Below, piece after piece: positions 27,113-35,319 of a DNA stretch of 64,000 bases. A program made the position numbers and the translations under genes. Within the stretch, counting starts at the first letter, position 1, and each line of letters starts with the position of its first letter. The notes under the pieces were generated by a model. That model was not told the DNA's origin, did not search any database, and was given only the letters and a program-made list of their open reading frames with translations. The stretch is from assembly GCA_900316315.1 (NCBI GenBank), contig ONCK01000004.1, positions 1 through 64,000 on the forward strand, in the 5' to 3' direction. The DNA comes from an uncultured Prevotellaceae bacterium (GTDB lineage Bacteria; Bacteroidota; Bacteroidia; Bacteroidales; Bacteroidaceae).

Positions 27113-27361
27113 ATGAAATGTCCCAATCCTTGCCGCAACTATTATTGGTTCATCTTCTACGTCAAGAGTCTTGGCAAGTTCTGTTTATTCAATTCCTTAG
27201 ACTTTGTGAAAATCGCAAACCGAAACAAGATTGGCATGTACGTTGGTCTTTACCCCATTACTGTCACAAGCAAGAATGCTCCAGCCCCGGCGCCCAACTT
27301 TAACGCTATACCCAAAACCAAGAGACGACGGACTCTTTCTATTTTTCATATAGATGTCTAA
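27113..27361 (+). CDS. Possible hypothetical protein, 82 residues
   Basis: Starts MKCPNPCRNYYWFIFYVKSL and ends TKRRRTLSIFHIDV. It has a hydrophobic/aromatic N-terminal third and a Pro/Ala linker (NAPAPAPNFNA). A second start in another frame (27091) overlaps it. No domain is recognised; it may be a remnant. It precedes the broken BspA-like gene by 19 nt. Confidence 0.25.
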   Translation: MKCPNPCRNYYWFIFYVKSLGKFCLFNSLDFVKIANRNKIGMYVGLYPITVTSKNAPAPAPNFNAIPKTKRRRTLSIFHIDV

Positions 27362-27380
27362 ACACTTAAAACATTAGATT

Positions 27381-28036
27381 ATGATGAAACTTTTACGGTA
27401 TTTTCTCATCCTGCTTCTGCTGCTGACGGTGTCGGCCGCAAAAGCCAATGTGACGGTGAACGGTATAGTCTATATCCCCAATACTAGCGACAAAACGGCT
27501 GGGGTAGCGCAGAATGATTCCTACAAAAGTAAGAGTGTGATTAATATCCCTGCAAGCATTACGGTGGATGGCGTAACCTATTCTGTCACTTCGCAGGGAA
27601 ACAATTGCTTCTCCGGTTGCACAGGCCTGACGAGCATTACACCTGTCTGGCTACTACGCTTCCCACAACGGATGACGCCTTTGAAGACGAGGCAAACAAG
27701 ACGCTCTCTGTGCCTAAGACATCGCTCGGCGCTTATCAATCCGCAACGGAATGGAAGGACTTCGGAAAGATAGATCCTATCCAACCAACGGGTCTCCAGA
27801 CTGTCGATAAGGGCGAGGTCAAGACAGCCGTCAACAACGGCACGCTGACGCTGAGCAACGTATCGGAGGGCGAGATAGTTGGCGCTTGGGGCGCAGTTAG
27901 GCTACGGGCTGTTCTTTTTTTTCATTGTGCGGGCCTCAGAAGAGCGGCGGAGAAGAGGATGCAGAGGAGGGAAGGCAACTTTGCCCTTAGACGGACACGA
28001 GCGCCGCTCCTGACAGGGACGTTGGACCGGATATAA
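27381..28036 (+). pseudogene. BspA-like leucine-rich repeat surface protein, frameshifted
   Basis: The first frame (27381) gives a signal peptide (LLLLLTVSAAKA), the usual N-terminal strand (VTVNGIVYIPNTSDKTAGV) and one LRR_5 unit (NNCFSGCTGLTSIT). Homology then continues in another frame from about 27640: CLATTLPTTDDAFEDEANKT, the cap that normally follows the last repeat, then SVPKTSLGAYQSATEWKDFG. The break is at ATTACACCTG (27636-27645), where two extra bases (AC) explain the shift. A second lesion follows SEGEIVG near 27890, where the expected sorting domain is lost. Only one repeat remains, so most of the array was probably deleted by recombination. Confidence 0.75.
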
Positions 28037-28076
28037 CTAAAAAATGAAAGAAAAATTGTATTTTGTGGAGAAAAAA

Positions 28077-28108
28077 TTTGGAACTCATGATTTTTCTTCT
28101 TATCTTTG
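28077..28108 (+). promoter_or_regulatory. Promoter of the small CTD-like protein gene
   Basis: TTTG (28077-28080), 20 nt, TATCTTTG (28101-28108): a full consensus Bacteroidetes promoter 22 nt before the ATG at 28131. Confidence 0.75.
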
Positions 28109-28130
28109 CTTCATCATAAAGTCGTAGACA

Positions 28131-28445
28131 ATGCCCAAATATATCATCATTGCCAGTCTGACTCTCCTATTCGCAGCTATGCCTATACAAGCGGAGAGCG
28201 TGTGGAGCATGAGCGAGCAGACGGCACAACAAAGCGAAGTGACCGAGACAAAATTTTACGTCTACGGACAGAATGTGCGCATTGTCAACGGCGGCGGCCA
28301 AATGCTGGAAGTCTTCAACTTGACGGGCGTACGTATCAACGCTTTTCGTATAGACAGTGAGGACAAGACGGTCTCGCTCAATTTGCCCAAGGGAATCTAT
28401 ATCCTGAAGGTGGGCAAGGTGGTGAGAAAGGTCTCTATCCGCTAA
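28131..28445 (+). CDS. Small exported protein consisting of a CTD-like domain
   Basis: The 104 residues have a signal peptide (SLTLLFAAMPIQA, cleavage near residue 21), a 20-residue linker, and one domain (KFYVYGQNVRIVNGGGQMLE, then VFNLTGVRINAFRI, LPKGIYILKVGKVVRKV). That domain has the layout of the C-terminal domain that ends type IX-secreted and BspA-like proteins: strand, nxxG, (V/I)xNLxGxxV, LxKGIYIxxV, Lys-rich end. Here it has no cargo. It could be a secreted stand-alone CTD, a decoy, or the trimmed end of a larger protein. A strong promoter directly upstream suggests it is expressed. The next gene starts 30 nt later. Confidence 0.7.
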   Translation: MPKYIIIASLTLLFAAMPIQAESVWSMSEQTAQQSEVTETKFYVYGQNVRIVNGGGQMLEVFNLTGVRINAFRIDSEDKTVSLNLPKGIYILKVGKVVRKVSIR

Positions 28446-28475
28446 TCAAGCAATTTTTCTTTTTCGCATGGGAGT

Positions 28476-30005
28476 ATGAGAAGGCTTCTAGGAGGACTTT
28501 TCATGATACTTGTGGCGTTGACCTCGTGTGGCCATGGGGAGAAAGGGTATCCGTATAAGACTCTCCGTTTACAAGATTTCAGTGCGCTGCGAGATGACCG
28601 TTTTGCGGTGAGCAACTATAGCATCCGACGTCTGATAGACTCCCTGCGCGTGAGTGAGCGCGACACCGACTATGTCGATGTCATGTGCAACCGCTACTAC
28701 GCGGAACATCAACCCTATCTCTGGATCAGCCGCTCGGGCGACGACTTGAGGTCGGACACGCTGGTGGCTTGGCTTGCGGGACTCGACAGCACTGGGGTGC
28801 CGGAGGCGCGTGTCTACCTGCCGCAACTGAGGCGGGCGCTGAAGCGTCTGCACGACATCGATTTTGACGACCGCCATACGGCGAGCCTCACGATGGCCAC
28901 GGTGGAGTACTACATGACCAAGAGCCTGCTGCGATATGCAAGCGGGCTGCGCTTCGGCTTCATCCATCCCGCTAAGCTGCTTAACCAACTGGATCCTGTA
29001 GACGGCGACACGACGGGACTGCGCAAGCGCACACTCTGTGCCCTGCCGCTGGAGCATCCGGGCCGGTCCTTCCTCTGCCAGGTATTTGCCAGCATCAGAC
29101 AGCATCATATCGAGGACCTGCTGCAGGCTGTACAGCCTCAGGATGAGACGTACCGACGACTGGTTGAGGCGTATAACGCTCCCCGTGTGACGCGGGCCCA
29201 GCGGCGCATACTAGCTCTCAATATCGAGCGCAGTCGCTGGCGCATCAAGGGAGGTGGGACAGAACGATATGTCATAGTCAATTTGCCGGCCCAGCGACTC
29301 ACCGCGTATGACACGCGCGGGGACAGTACGCTGACGATGAAGGTCTGCTACGGCAGCCGGGAGCACAAGACGCCGCTGCTGGCGAGCCGACTGACGAAGC
29401 TGGAACTCAATCCCTACTGGATTATCCCTCAAAGTATTGTCAGGCGCAGCATCATCCCGGCTCATCTGGGTGATACCACATACTTCAACAACCGGCGCTT
29501 CAAGATTATAGATCGTGCTACGGGCAACGTGATCTCGCCTCTCCACGTGACGGCTGAGATGCTGACAGGAGGCGGCTATTTCGTCAGGCAAGACCGCGGG
29601 GAGGACAACTCACTGGGCAAGATGATCTTCCGCTTCAGCAATCCCTTTGTCATCTACCTCCACGACACCAATAGCCGAGAAGCATTTAGCCAGCGCTACC
29701 GCGCCGTCAGTCATGGGTGCATACGGCTGGAGCGGCCGTTTGACCTGGCCCGCTTCCTCTTTGCCGACAGAGGCGATGACTATATCGACCGCATCAGGGT
29801 CGCCATAGACTTGCCTGCTGAGACATCGGTCGGGCGGCAACTTAAGGAGCAGGGCAAGGACAAGGAGCTCAAGACGTGTACCCTCGAGGAGCCTGTCGGC
29901 CTGCTGATTGTCTACTACACGGCTTATCCGTCGGCGTCGGGCGTGGAGTACTATCCGGATGTTTATGGCTACGACCGCATCATGGCCTCACACTTGCTAC
30001 AATAG
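28476..30005 (+). CDS. L,D-transpeptidase, YcbB-like, lipoprotein
   Basis: Peptidoglycan cross-linking or lipoprotein-anchoring enzyme. The 509 residues start with a lipoprotein signal (LVALTSCGHGEK, Cys18). Next come a YcbB-type scaffold region (about 60-230: YLWISRSGDD, YYMTKSLLRYASGLRFGF), then the YkuD catalytic domain (about 265-460: RYVIVNLPAQRLTAYD; NPYWIIPQSIVRR) with catalytic Cys415 in VSHGCIRLERPF. All active-site residues are present. No peptidoglycan-binding domain is obvious between the two parts. The ECF sigma factor gene begins 3 nt after the stop, so the enzyme is probably in the same operon. Confidence 0.9.
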   Translation: MRRLLGGLFMILVALTSCGHGEKGYPYKTLRLQDFSALRDDRFAVSNYSIRRLIDSLRVSERDTDYVDVMCNRYYAEHQPYLWISRSGDDLRSDTLVAWLAGLDSTGVPEARVYLPQLRRALKRLHDIDFDDRHTASLTMATVEYYMTKSLLRYASGLRFGFIHPAKLLNQLDPVDGDTTGLRKRTLCALPLEHPGRSFLCQVFASIRQHHIEDLLQAVQPQDETYRRLVEAYNAPRVTRAQRRILALNIERSRWRIKGGGTERYVIVNLPAQRLTAYDTRGDSTLTMKVCYGSREHKTPLLASRLTKLELNPYWIIPQSIVRRSIIPAHLGDTTYFNNRRFKIIDRATGNVISPLHVTAEMLTGGGYFVRQDRGEDNSLGKMIFRFSNPFVIYLHDTNSREAFSQRYRAVSHGCIRLERPFDLARFLFADRGDDYIDRIRVAIDLPAETSVGRQLKEQGKDKELKTCTLEEPVGLLIVYYTAYPSASGVEYYPDVYGYDRIMASHLLQ

Positions 30006-30008
30006 ACG

Positions 30009-30554
30009 ATGAAGACTCCTGATGACAGCCAACTGGTGCAGATGCTGCAGGACCCCGGACAGCGACGCAGGGGATTTGAGCTCATGGTCGACAAGTATAA
30101 GGCGCGCCTCTACTGGCAGATCCGTCACCTCGTGGTCTACCACGACGATGCCGACGATATCTTGCAGGATACCTTTGTCAAGGCGTGGACCAATCTGGAC
30201 AAGTTTCGCGGGGAGTCCAAACTGTCTACCTGGCTCTATCGCATCGCGACCAACGAGAGCCTCTCCTTCCTACAGCAGCAGCGCACGACTGTCGATATCG
30301 ACACTCCGGATACCGACCAGACGCTCCAACTCGAGGGGGACGCCTATTTTGACGGCGACGAGACGGAGCAGATGTTGCAGCAGGCGGTGGCCAGTCTGCC
30401 CGACAAGCAGAGGGTGGTCTTCATCATGAAATACTTTCAGGAGATGAAGTATGAGGAGATGAGTGATATCCTACAGACCAGTGTCGGCGCGCTCAAGGCC
30501 TCCTATCATATCGCGGCGCAGAAGATCGAAGAATATTTTCATGAGCATGATTAA
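30009..30554 (+). CDS. ECF-type RNA polymerase sigma factor
   Basis: Directs RNA polymerase to a stress regulon. The 181 residues show region 2 (YWQIRHLVVYHDDADDILQD, FVKAWTNLDKFRG; STWLYRIATNES) and region 4 (LPDKQRVVFIMKYFQEMKY, EEMSDILQTSVGALKASYH). No region 3 is present, as in group IV factors. Encoded between the L,D-transpeptidase (3-nt gap) and a single-pass membrane protein likely to be its anti-sigma factor. Cell-envelope regulation fits the neighbours but is inferred. Confidence 0.92.
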   Translation: MKTPDDSQLVQMLQDPGQRRRGFELMVDKYKARLYWQIRHLVVYHDDADDILQDTFVKAWTNLDKFRGESKLSTWLYRIATNESLSFLQQQRTTVDIDTPDTDQTLQLEGDAYFDGDETEQMLQQAVASLPDKQRVVFIMKYFQEMKYEEMSDILQTSVGALKASYHIAAQKIEEYFHEHD

Positions 30555-30598
30555 ACCTTTTGCTTCTATTTCAGTCAAAAAGACGAAGCTAATAATAT

Positions 30599-30988
30599 AT
30601 GAAACAGTTTAACCTCGAAGATTACAAGGCTATCCGCAAAGAGCCCTACAAGGTGCCGGAGAAGTATTTTGATGACTTCACCGGCAGGCTGATGGAGCAG
30701 ATACCCGCAGACCCGCCAGTCGTGACGACCCGCCGGCACAAGACGCTGTGGGGCCGCTTGGTGCGTCCGGCAATCGGCATCGCAGCGGCCGTGGGTGCGC
30801 TGGTCTTCAGCATAACGCTCTATGACGGTCATCATACAGACCCGATGCAGACCTCGGCAGTCCAGAGCCAGCAACTCAGTGCTCAGGAGACGGCCAACTA
30901 TGTCGATGACTTCTGCAACTTTGCCCGCATCAATGACCAGGACTTCTATGCCTGCGTCACGAGCAGCGACCTAAGCGAATCCTTGTAA
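30599..30988 (+). CDS. Probable anti-sigma factor, single-pass membrane protein
   Basis: The 129 residues comprise a cytoplasmic N-terminal ~50 (NLEDYKAIRKEPYKVPEKYF, DDFTGRLMEQI), a basic stop (TTRRHKTLWGRLVR), one membrane helix (PAIGIAAAVGALVFSITLY, about 60-78) and a ~50-residue periplasmic tail. The PYKVPEKYFDDF motif recurs in proteins encoded after ECF sigma genes in Bacteroidetes. The role is inferred from topology and position 44 nt downstream of the sigma gene; no zinc-type anti-sigma motif is present. Confidence 0.65.
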   Translation: MKQFNLEDYKAIRKEPYKVPEKYFDDFTGRLMEQIPADPPVVTTRRHKTLWGRLVRPAIGIAAAVGALVFSITLYDGHHTDPMQTSAVQSQQLSAQETANYVDDFCNFARINDQDFYACVTSSDLSESL

Positions 30989-31014
30989 CACACTCCAAAG
31001 CCTCTTTTATCGTC

Positions 31015-31599
31015 ATGAAATATCGTATCATTCTTTTCTTGCTGTTTAATGCGCTCCTCCTGCCTGTCGTGGCTGCGCCGCAACCTGACGAGCCACAGCC
31101 TCCGATCGGAGAGCAGAGGTATGACGGCAAGGTGGGCATGTTTCCGTGGAATCACATGCATCCTAAGGACAAGCAGGGACGACATTTCGCCCCGTGGGCT
31201 TTTATAAAAGATGAAGAGAACTTCATCATCCAGAAGGCCGGCCTCACCCAGGCAGAGGCCAACAGCATATTTCCGCTCCTCCACAGGCAGAAGGATGCCC
31301 AGCGGAAGTGTGACGAGCAGATCAGAGGCCTGGAATTTCAGGCGCGCACCCTTAATCTAACTGACCAGGTCGCCCTTGAAAATCTCGGCAAGATACGCGC
31401 CCTGCAGGCCAAGAGCCTCAGCATAGAGTGTAAGTATCAGGCCCAAATATTGAAGTACATCTCTCCCAGAAAATATCTGCGTGTGCTAAGCGCCGACAAG
31501 CAGTTTGATCGCATGATGCTGCGGCAGATGATGATGGATAAGCACAAGGAGATGTTTCTCAAGGACAAGCGGTCTCATCGCGCCACTGACGGCAAGTAG
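31015..31599 (+). CDS. Spy/CpxP-like periplasmic protein
   Basis: The 194 residues have a signal peptide (LLFNALLLPVVAAPQ, cleavage near residue 21), a proline-rich segment, then long helices with LTQAEANSIFPLLHRQKDAQ, RALQAKSLSIECKYQAQILK, YISPRKYLRVL and a Met-rich basic end (DRMMLRQMMMDKHKEMFL). This layout (LTxxQ-like helices ending in a Met/Lys-rich stretch) resembles Spy/CpxP periplasmic chaperones, though the exact LTxxQ motif is degenerate. It closes the LDT-sigma-anti-sigma unit, 26 nt after the previous stop, and is plausibly a stress-response output. Confidence 0.65.
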   Translation: MKYRIILFLLFNALLLPVVAAPQPDEPQPPIGEQRYDGKVGMFPWNHMHPKDKQGRHFAPWAFIKDEENFIIQKAGLTQAEANSIFPLLHRQKDAQRKCDEQIRGLEFQARTLNLTDQVALENLGKIRALQAKSLSIECKYQAQILKYISPRKYLRVLSADKQFDRMMLRQMMMDKHKEMFLKDKRSHRATDGK

Positions 31600-32094
31600 C
31601 AAGTCCAGAAGAGACAAGGAGTGTCGCAAGGTATTCGCGCGTCATCAGCCTCTTGCAAAGGGAACAAGATTTGCTGTCCAGATTATGCCTCTGGTCTCCT
31701 AAACATGATGGAAAGGCATGGATGGACAGGATGCTGCCTTATCCAAGGACGGGAAACGCGAAAATGACTCCGAGATTGCTATGCAGAAGGGGTGCAGTCT
31801 CTAGGGGCGTAATATCCAAGCTGTAGACCATTGGGTATGGACGGCTTAGGTTTGTCGGCAGGATAATATCCGTCTATTGGGACGGTCACCAGTATAAAAA
31901 ACGGCTTAAACGTGACGGCATGACTTGCCAAAGACTGTTTTTTCTTTTCTACTTTTGATAGACGTGAGCCGCCGGATATCCCTATGTGTCGGTATTTACA
32001 CTAAGGTCTTTTGGAGTTTTTTACCCCAAAATAGGTAGCTGACGGGTGACGCAAAAAACGTAATTTTGCAACAGAAGCAAATATTAGAAAAGAA
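31600..32094. other. Intergenic with imperfect duplication and promoter
   Basis: No gene is seen. Two imperfect ~50-55-nt copies lie at 31811-31860 and 31865-31920; each starts AATATCC and ends with ACGGCTTA, seven variable bases, CGGCA. A -7 box TAATTTTG at 32061-32068 serves the regulator gene at 32095. Confidence 0.45.
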
Positions 32095-33042
32095 ATGAGT
32101 TACCATGAAGATGACAAATTTTGTGATCTCATACTGGATGACAGTCGCGTACTCCGCGTGATGAGTCGGTTTGGACTGCCTCTTGGATTTGGAGAGAAGA
32201 CCGTCAAGCAAGTCTGCAGCGAGAGCCATGTGGATACTACTACCTTTCTGGCATTGGCCAACTTCTACAAGTTGGGTCGCGCTGCTGCTTCGGACTATGT
32301 CGACAAAATCTCTGTCAACTGCCTGATGGACTATTTGCACCGCAGCCACCAGTATTTTCTCGGTTTCCTGCTACCCTATATCAGACGCCTGCTTATCGAG
32401 GCAATCAACTGCACGGAGACCAATAAGGTAGCCTTTCTCGTTATCAAGTTTTTTGACGAATATACGGCGTCAGTTAAGCGTCATATGGAACTGGAAAACT
32501 CTAAGATATTTCCGGGCGTAAAGCGCCTTATCAGCGGAGACCCTGTGTCTGGCTTCCATATCTCCAACTTTATCCGTAGCCATGAAGGCATGGACAAGAA
32601 GCTTATCGACTTGCGCAACATCATCATCAAGTATTACAACGTGCCTAATCCAGATCATCAGGAGCAACTCTATGCCGTACTCACACAGTTGCTCAATCTG
32701 GATGATGACCTGCATAACCACTGCGAGCTGGAGGACACCCTCTTTGTTCCCGCTGTCCAGTTGTTTGAGCAGCATACCGCCCATGTGATGACAGCACACG
32801 CTCCCGCAAAGACAGAGCCGCACGACGCACTCTCTGACCGTGAAAAAGACCTTGTACGCTGCGTTGTACGCGGCCTTACCAATAAGGAAATAGCGGCAGA
32901 GCTCTTTATATCGATCAATACGGTCATCACGCATCGCAAGAATATTTCCCGCAAGCTCAATATCCATTCGGCTGCCGGCCTCACGATTTACGCTATAGTC
33001 AACGGCATCGTGAGCCTTGACGAGATCAAACAGTCCATCTGA
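32095..33042 (+). CDS. Hemerythrin-domain LuxR-type transcription regulator
   Basis: A predicted one-component sensor-regulator of 315 residues. The N-terminal ~75 residues resemble the ScdA/Ric amino-terminal region (GEKTVKQVCSESHVD). Residues about 78-230 form a four-helix hemerythrin-like domain with the di-iron ligand pattern: His in LHRSHQYFL, VKRHMELEN, FIRSHEGMD and LHNHCELED with acidic partners. Residues about 245-310 are a LuxR/GerE helix-turn-helix (LSDREKDLVRCVVRGLTNKE, IAAELFISINTVITHRKNIS). A YtfE/Ric-like iron centre joined to a DNA-binding domain suggests control by oxygen, nitric oxide or iron status. It lies upstream of the fructan operon, but 450 nt separate them. Confidence 0.88.
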   Translation: MSYHEDDKFCDLILDDSRVLRVMSRFGLPLGFGEKTVKQVCSESHVDTTTFLALANFYKLGRAAASDYVDKISVNCLMDYLHRSHQYFLGFLLPYIRRLLIEAINCTETNKVAFLVIKFFDEYTASVKRHMELENSKIFPGVKRLISGDPVSGFHISNFIRSHEGMDKKLIDLRNIIIKYYNVPNPDHQEQLYAVLTQLLNLDDDLHNHCELEDTLFVPAVQLFEQHTAHVMTAHAPAKTEPHDALSDREKDLVRCVVRGLTNKEIAAELFISINTVITHRKNISRKLNIHSAAGLTIYAIVNGIVSLDEIKQSI

Positions 33043-33493
33043 CGTACGGGTAAGGCGGGTGTTGCCCTATCTTGGCCATCATGTGGCACCCTTGTATCAA
33101 AAAAATATTTTATTTTTGTCAGAGGAAAACGGCCAAGTGAGGCGAATTGGTTATCTTTGCCCATGCTATACAGCCCTTAGAAATCGCAGCCACACGGTAG
33201 GCTCGCTCCTCTCTTCTCCCCGTCAGCGGTCTAGCAGGCGTAAGGCCTAAAATAAGAGGCGTGGAGGAGACTTCCGCAGCGCGGTCAAGATAGAATAAGA
33301 ACAAGTGAAGGATAGGCAAGAAGCGCTTACCATGGCGCTAGTGGCATTTACTGTCTTGAGGAATAACAATCTTATAACGATATAATCCCCGCAGACTGCG
33401 GCTTTGTCTCGTTTTAAGAGGGGAAATCCTCGTAAGAGAAAACGGCAAAAGAGCTGGCGAGTGAAATACGAAAAGCTAATACAAGAAAACAAT
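33043..33493. other. Intergenic before the fructan operon
   Basis: No gene is recognised. -7-like boxes TATTTTTG (33111-33118) and TATCTTTG (33152-33159) lie about 335-380 nt before the GH32 start, which would give a long leader. A short hairpin CCGCA/TGCGG near 33390 with a T-rich run after it could attenuate the transcript. Confidence 0.4.
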
Positions 33494-35230
33494 ATGATGT
33501 GTATCCGAAGATTGATCATGTCGCTCCTCTTGATGTCCGGCTTTATCGGACTGACAGCCCAGGATATAGAAGTAAGCACCCTCTCCGACAGTTATGTCAT
33601 GCTGCGTGTCTCGTCGGACGCTCACTACGTGTTGCTGCCCGTCGAGGAGAGCCAGAGTAACGACCGCATCCGCGTCATAAAAAACAATGGCGTGGTGGAG
33701 GAACTCAATGTGCGGCTCGCTGTCAACAAGGTCGACTACTATGTGCCCCTCGACATCCGTCGTCTCGCTGCCACTCAGAGGGACGATAAGTCAAAGACGG
33801 TGCTTCTCGACATCATCGTCAATCGTGAGAATACCGCCAACTCCGCCAGCAAACTTGCCACAAGCGATTTCGCTGCGTGGAAACTGATCAAGACGTCCAA
33901 TACTATAGAAACGGACAACCGAGAAAAGTTTAGGCCTCTCTATCATCACACGCCTGTCTATGGGTGGATGAACGACCCCAATGGCCTGTTCTACAAGGAC
34001 GGAGTGTGGCATCTCTATTTTCAACACAATCCATATGGGTCGCAGTGGGAGAATATGACGTGGGGGCACTCCACAAGTACAGACTTGGTGAACTGGAAGT
34101 TTGAGGGCGACGCGATCAGGCCTGATGCCTTTGGCACCATCTTTAGCGGGAGCGCCGTAGTCGATAAGGACAATGCCGCTGGCTTTGGCCGCGGCGCCGT
34201 AATCGCTTATTATACCTCCGCGGGCAAATCACAGATGCAGTGTATGGCGTACAGCACTGACGACGGAAAGACTTTTACGAAGTATGAGGACAATCCCATA
34301 TTAGTTTCTGACATCCCCGATTTCCGTGACCCCCATATAATATGGTATAAGCCCACAAAGAGATGGGTCCTGATCGTCTCGGAGAAGCAACACATGAAGC
34401 TGTTCTCATCAAAGAATCTCAAGGACTGGACCTTTGAGAGCGACTTTGGCGAGGGCTACGGTTCGCATGCCGGAGTATGGGAGTGTCCCGACCTCCTTGA
34501 CATGGGCAATGGCAAATGGGTGCTCGTGTGCAACATAAATCCGGGCGGGCCTTTCGGAGGTTCTGCCACACAGTATTTCACGGGCACCTTTGACGGCCAT
34601 AAGTTTACTTGCGATGCCGACTCGGTGGCCACCAAATGGATGGATTGGGGGAAAGACCATTATGCGACTGTCACCTTTGACAATGCTCCTAATGGACGCA
34701 AAGTCGCGTTGCCATGGATGAGCAATTGGCAGTATGCGTCTCAGGTGCCTACCAAGCAGTACCGCTCCGCGAATGGTATCCCCCGCGACCTAGGATATTT
34801 TGAATATAAGGGAACGGGCTACTGCAGTGTGAAACCATCGCCGGAGGCTATCATGGCTTTTTCCCAAAAGGCGCAGAGCCATGTTACGCCAGCTTGTCGT
34901 ATTGACGTGCAGACGCGCAGCAGGACCGTGATAACGCTGTCCAACAGCAAGGACGAGCGTGTCACGATGACTTATGACGCCAAGAGCGAGACTTTTGCCA
35001 TGGACCGGACGAAGAGCGGGCAGACTGATTTCAATGCCAATTTCCCTGTCTTGACCAAAGCGCCTACTCTTGGAAAGATAAAAATGTTACAGATATTTGT
35101 GGATAAGAGTAGTATCGAGGTCTTTGACGCTGACGGGAAAATGGCGATGACGAACCTCGTATTTCCTTCGGAGCCTTATAACCGGCTGGCGGTAAATGGA
35201 GGTAAGGCTAAAGTGTATCCCTTGAAATAA
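33494..35230 (+). CDS. GH32 fructan hydrolase (inulinase/levanase/sucrase), exported
   Basis: Cleaves beta-fructosyl bonds of sucrose, inulin or levan. The 578 residues begin with a signal peptide (MSLLLMSGFIGLTAQ) and an N-terminal beta-rich ~110-residue DUF4980-like domain. The five-bladed GH32 propeller follows, with nucleophile Asp161 in YGWMNDPNGLFY, the transition-state Asp in DFRDPHIIWY and acid/base Glu330 in WECPDLL. A C-terminal beta-sandwich (IFVDKSSIEVFDADGKM) completes the family layout. The frame is open 30 codons upstream, but that lysine/arginine-rich stretch is not signal-like, so MMCIRR is preferred. It starts a GH32-MFS-fructokinase operon. Confidence 0.93.
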   Translation: MMCIRRLIMSLLLMSGFIGLTAQDIEVSTLSDSYVMLRVSSDAHYVLLPVEESQSNDRIRVIKNNGVVEELNVRLAVNKVDYYVPLDIRRLAATQRDDKSKTVLLDIIVNRENTANSASKLATSDFAAWKLIKTSNTIETDNREKFRPLYHHTPVYGWMNDPNGLFYKDGVWHLYFQHNPYGSQWENMTWGHSTSTDLVNWKFEGDAIRPDAFGTIFSGSAVVDKDNAAGFGRGAVIAYYTSAGKSQMQCMAYSTDDGKTFTKYEDNPILVSDIPDFRDPHIIWYKPTKRWVLIVSEKQHMKLFSSKNLKDWTFESDFGEGYGSHAGVWECPDLLDMGNGKWVLVCNINPGGPFGGSATQYFTGTFDGHKFTCDADSVATKWMDWGKDHYATVTFDNAPNGRKVALPWMSNWQYASQVPTKQYRSANGIPRDLGYFEYKGTGYCSVKPSPEAIMAFSQKAQSHVTPACRIDVQTRSRTVITLSNSKDERVTMTYDAKSETFAMDRTKSGQTDFNANFPVLTKAPTLGKIKMLQIFVDKSSIEVFDADGKMAMTNLVFPSEPYNRLAVNGGKAKVYPLK

Positions 35231-35319
35231 CGGCCGACAGATAAAAATAAATATTGGACAAGGGCCAGCGAAATGCTGGTCTGTAGGATTTAACGCGAAA
35301 ACATATAAATATCAAAGCA

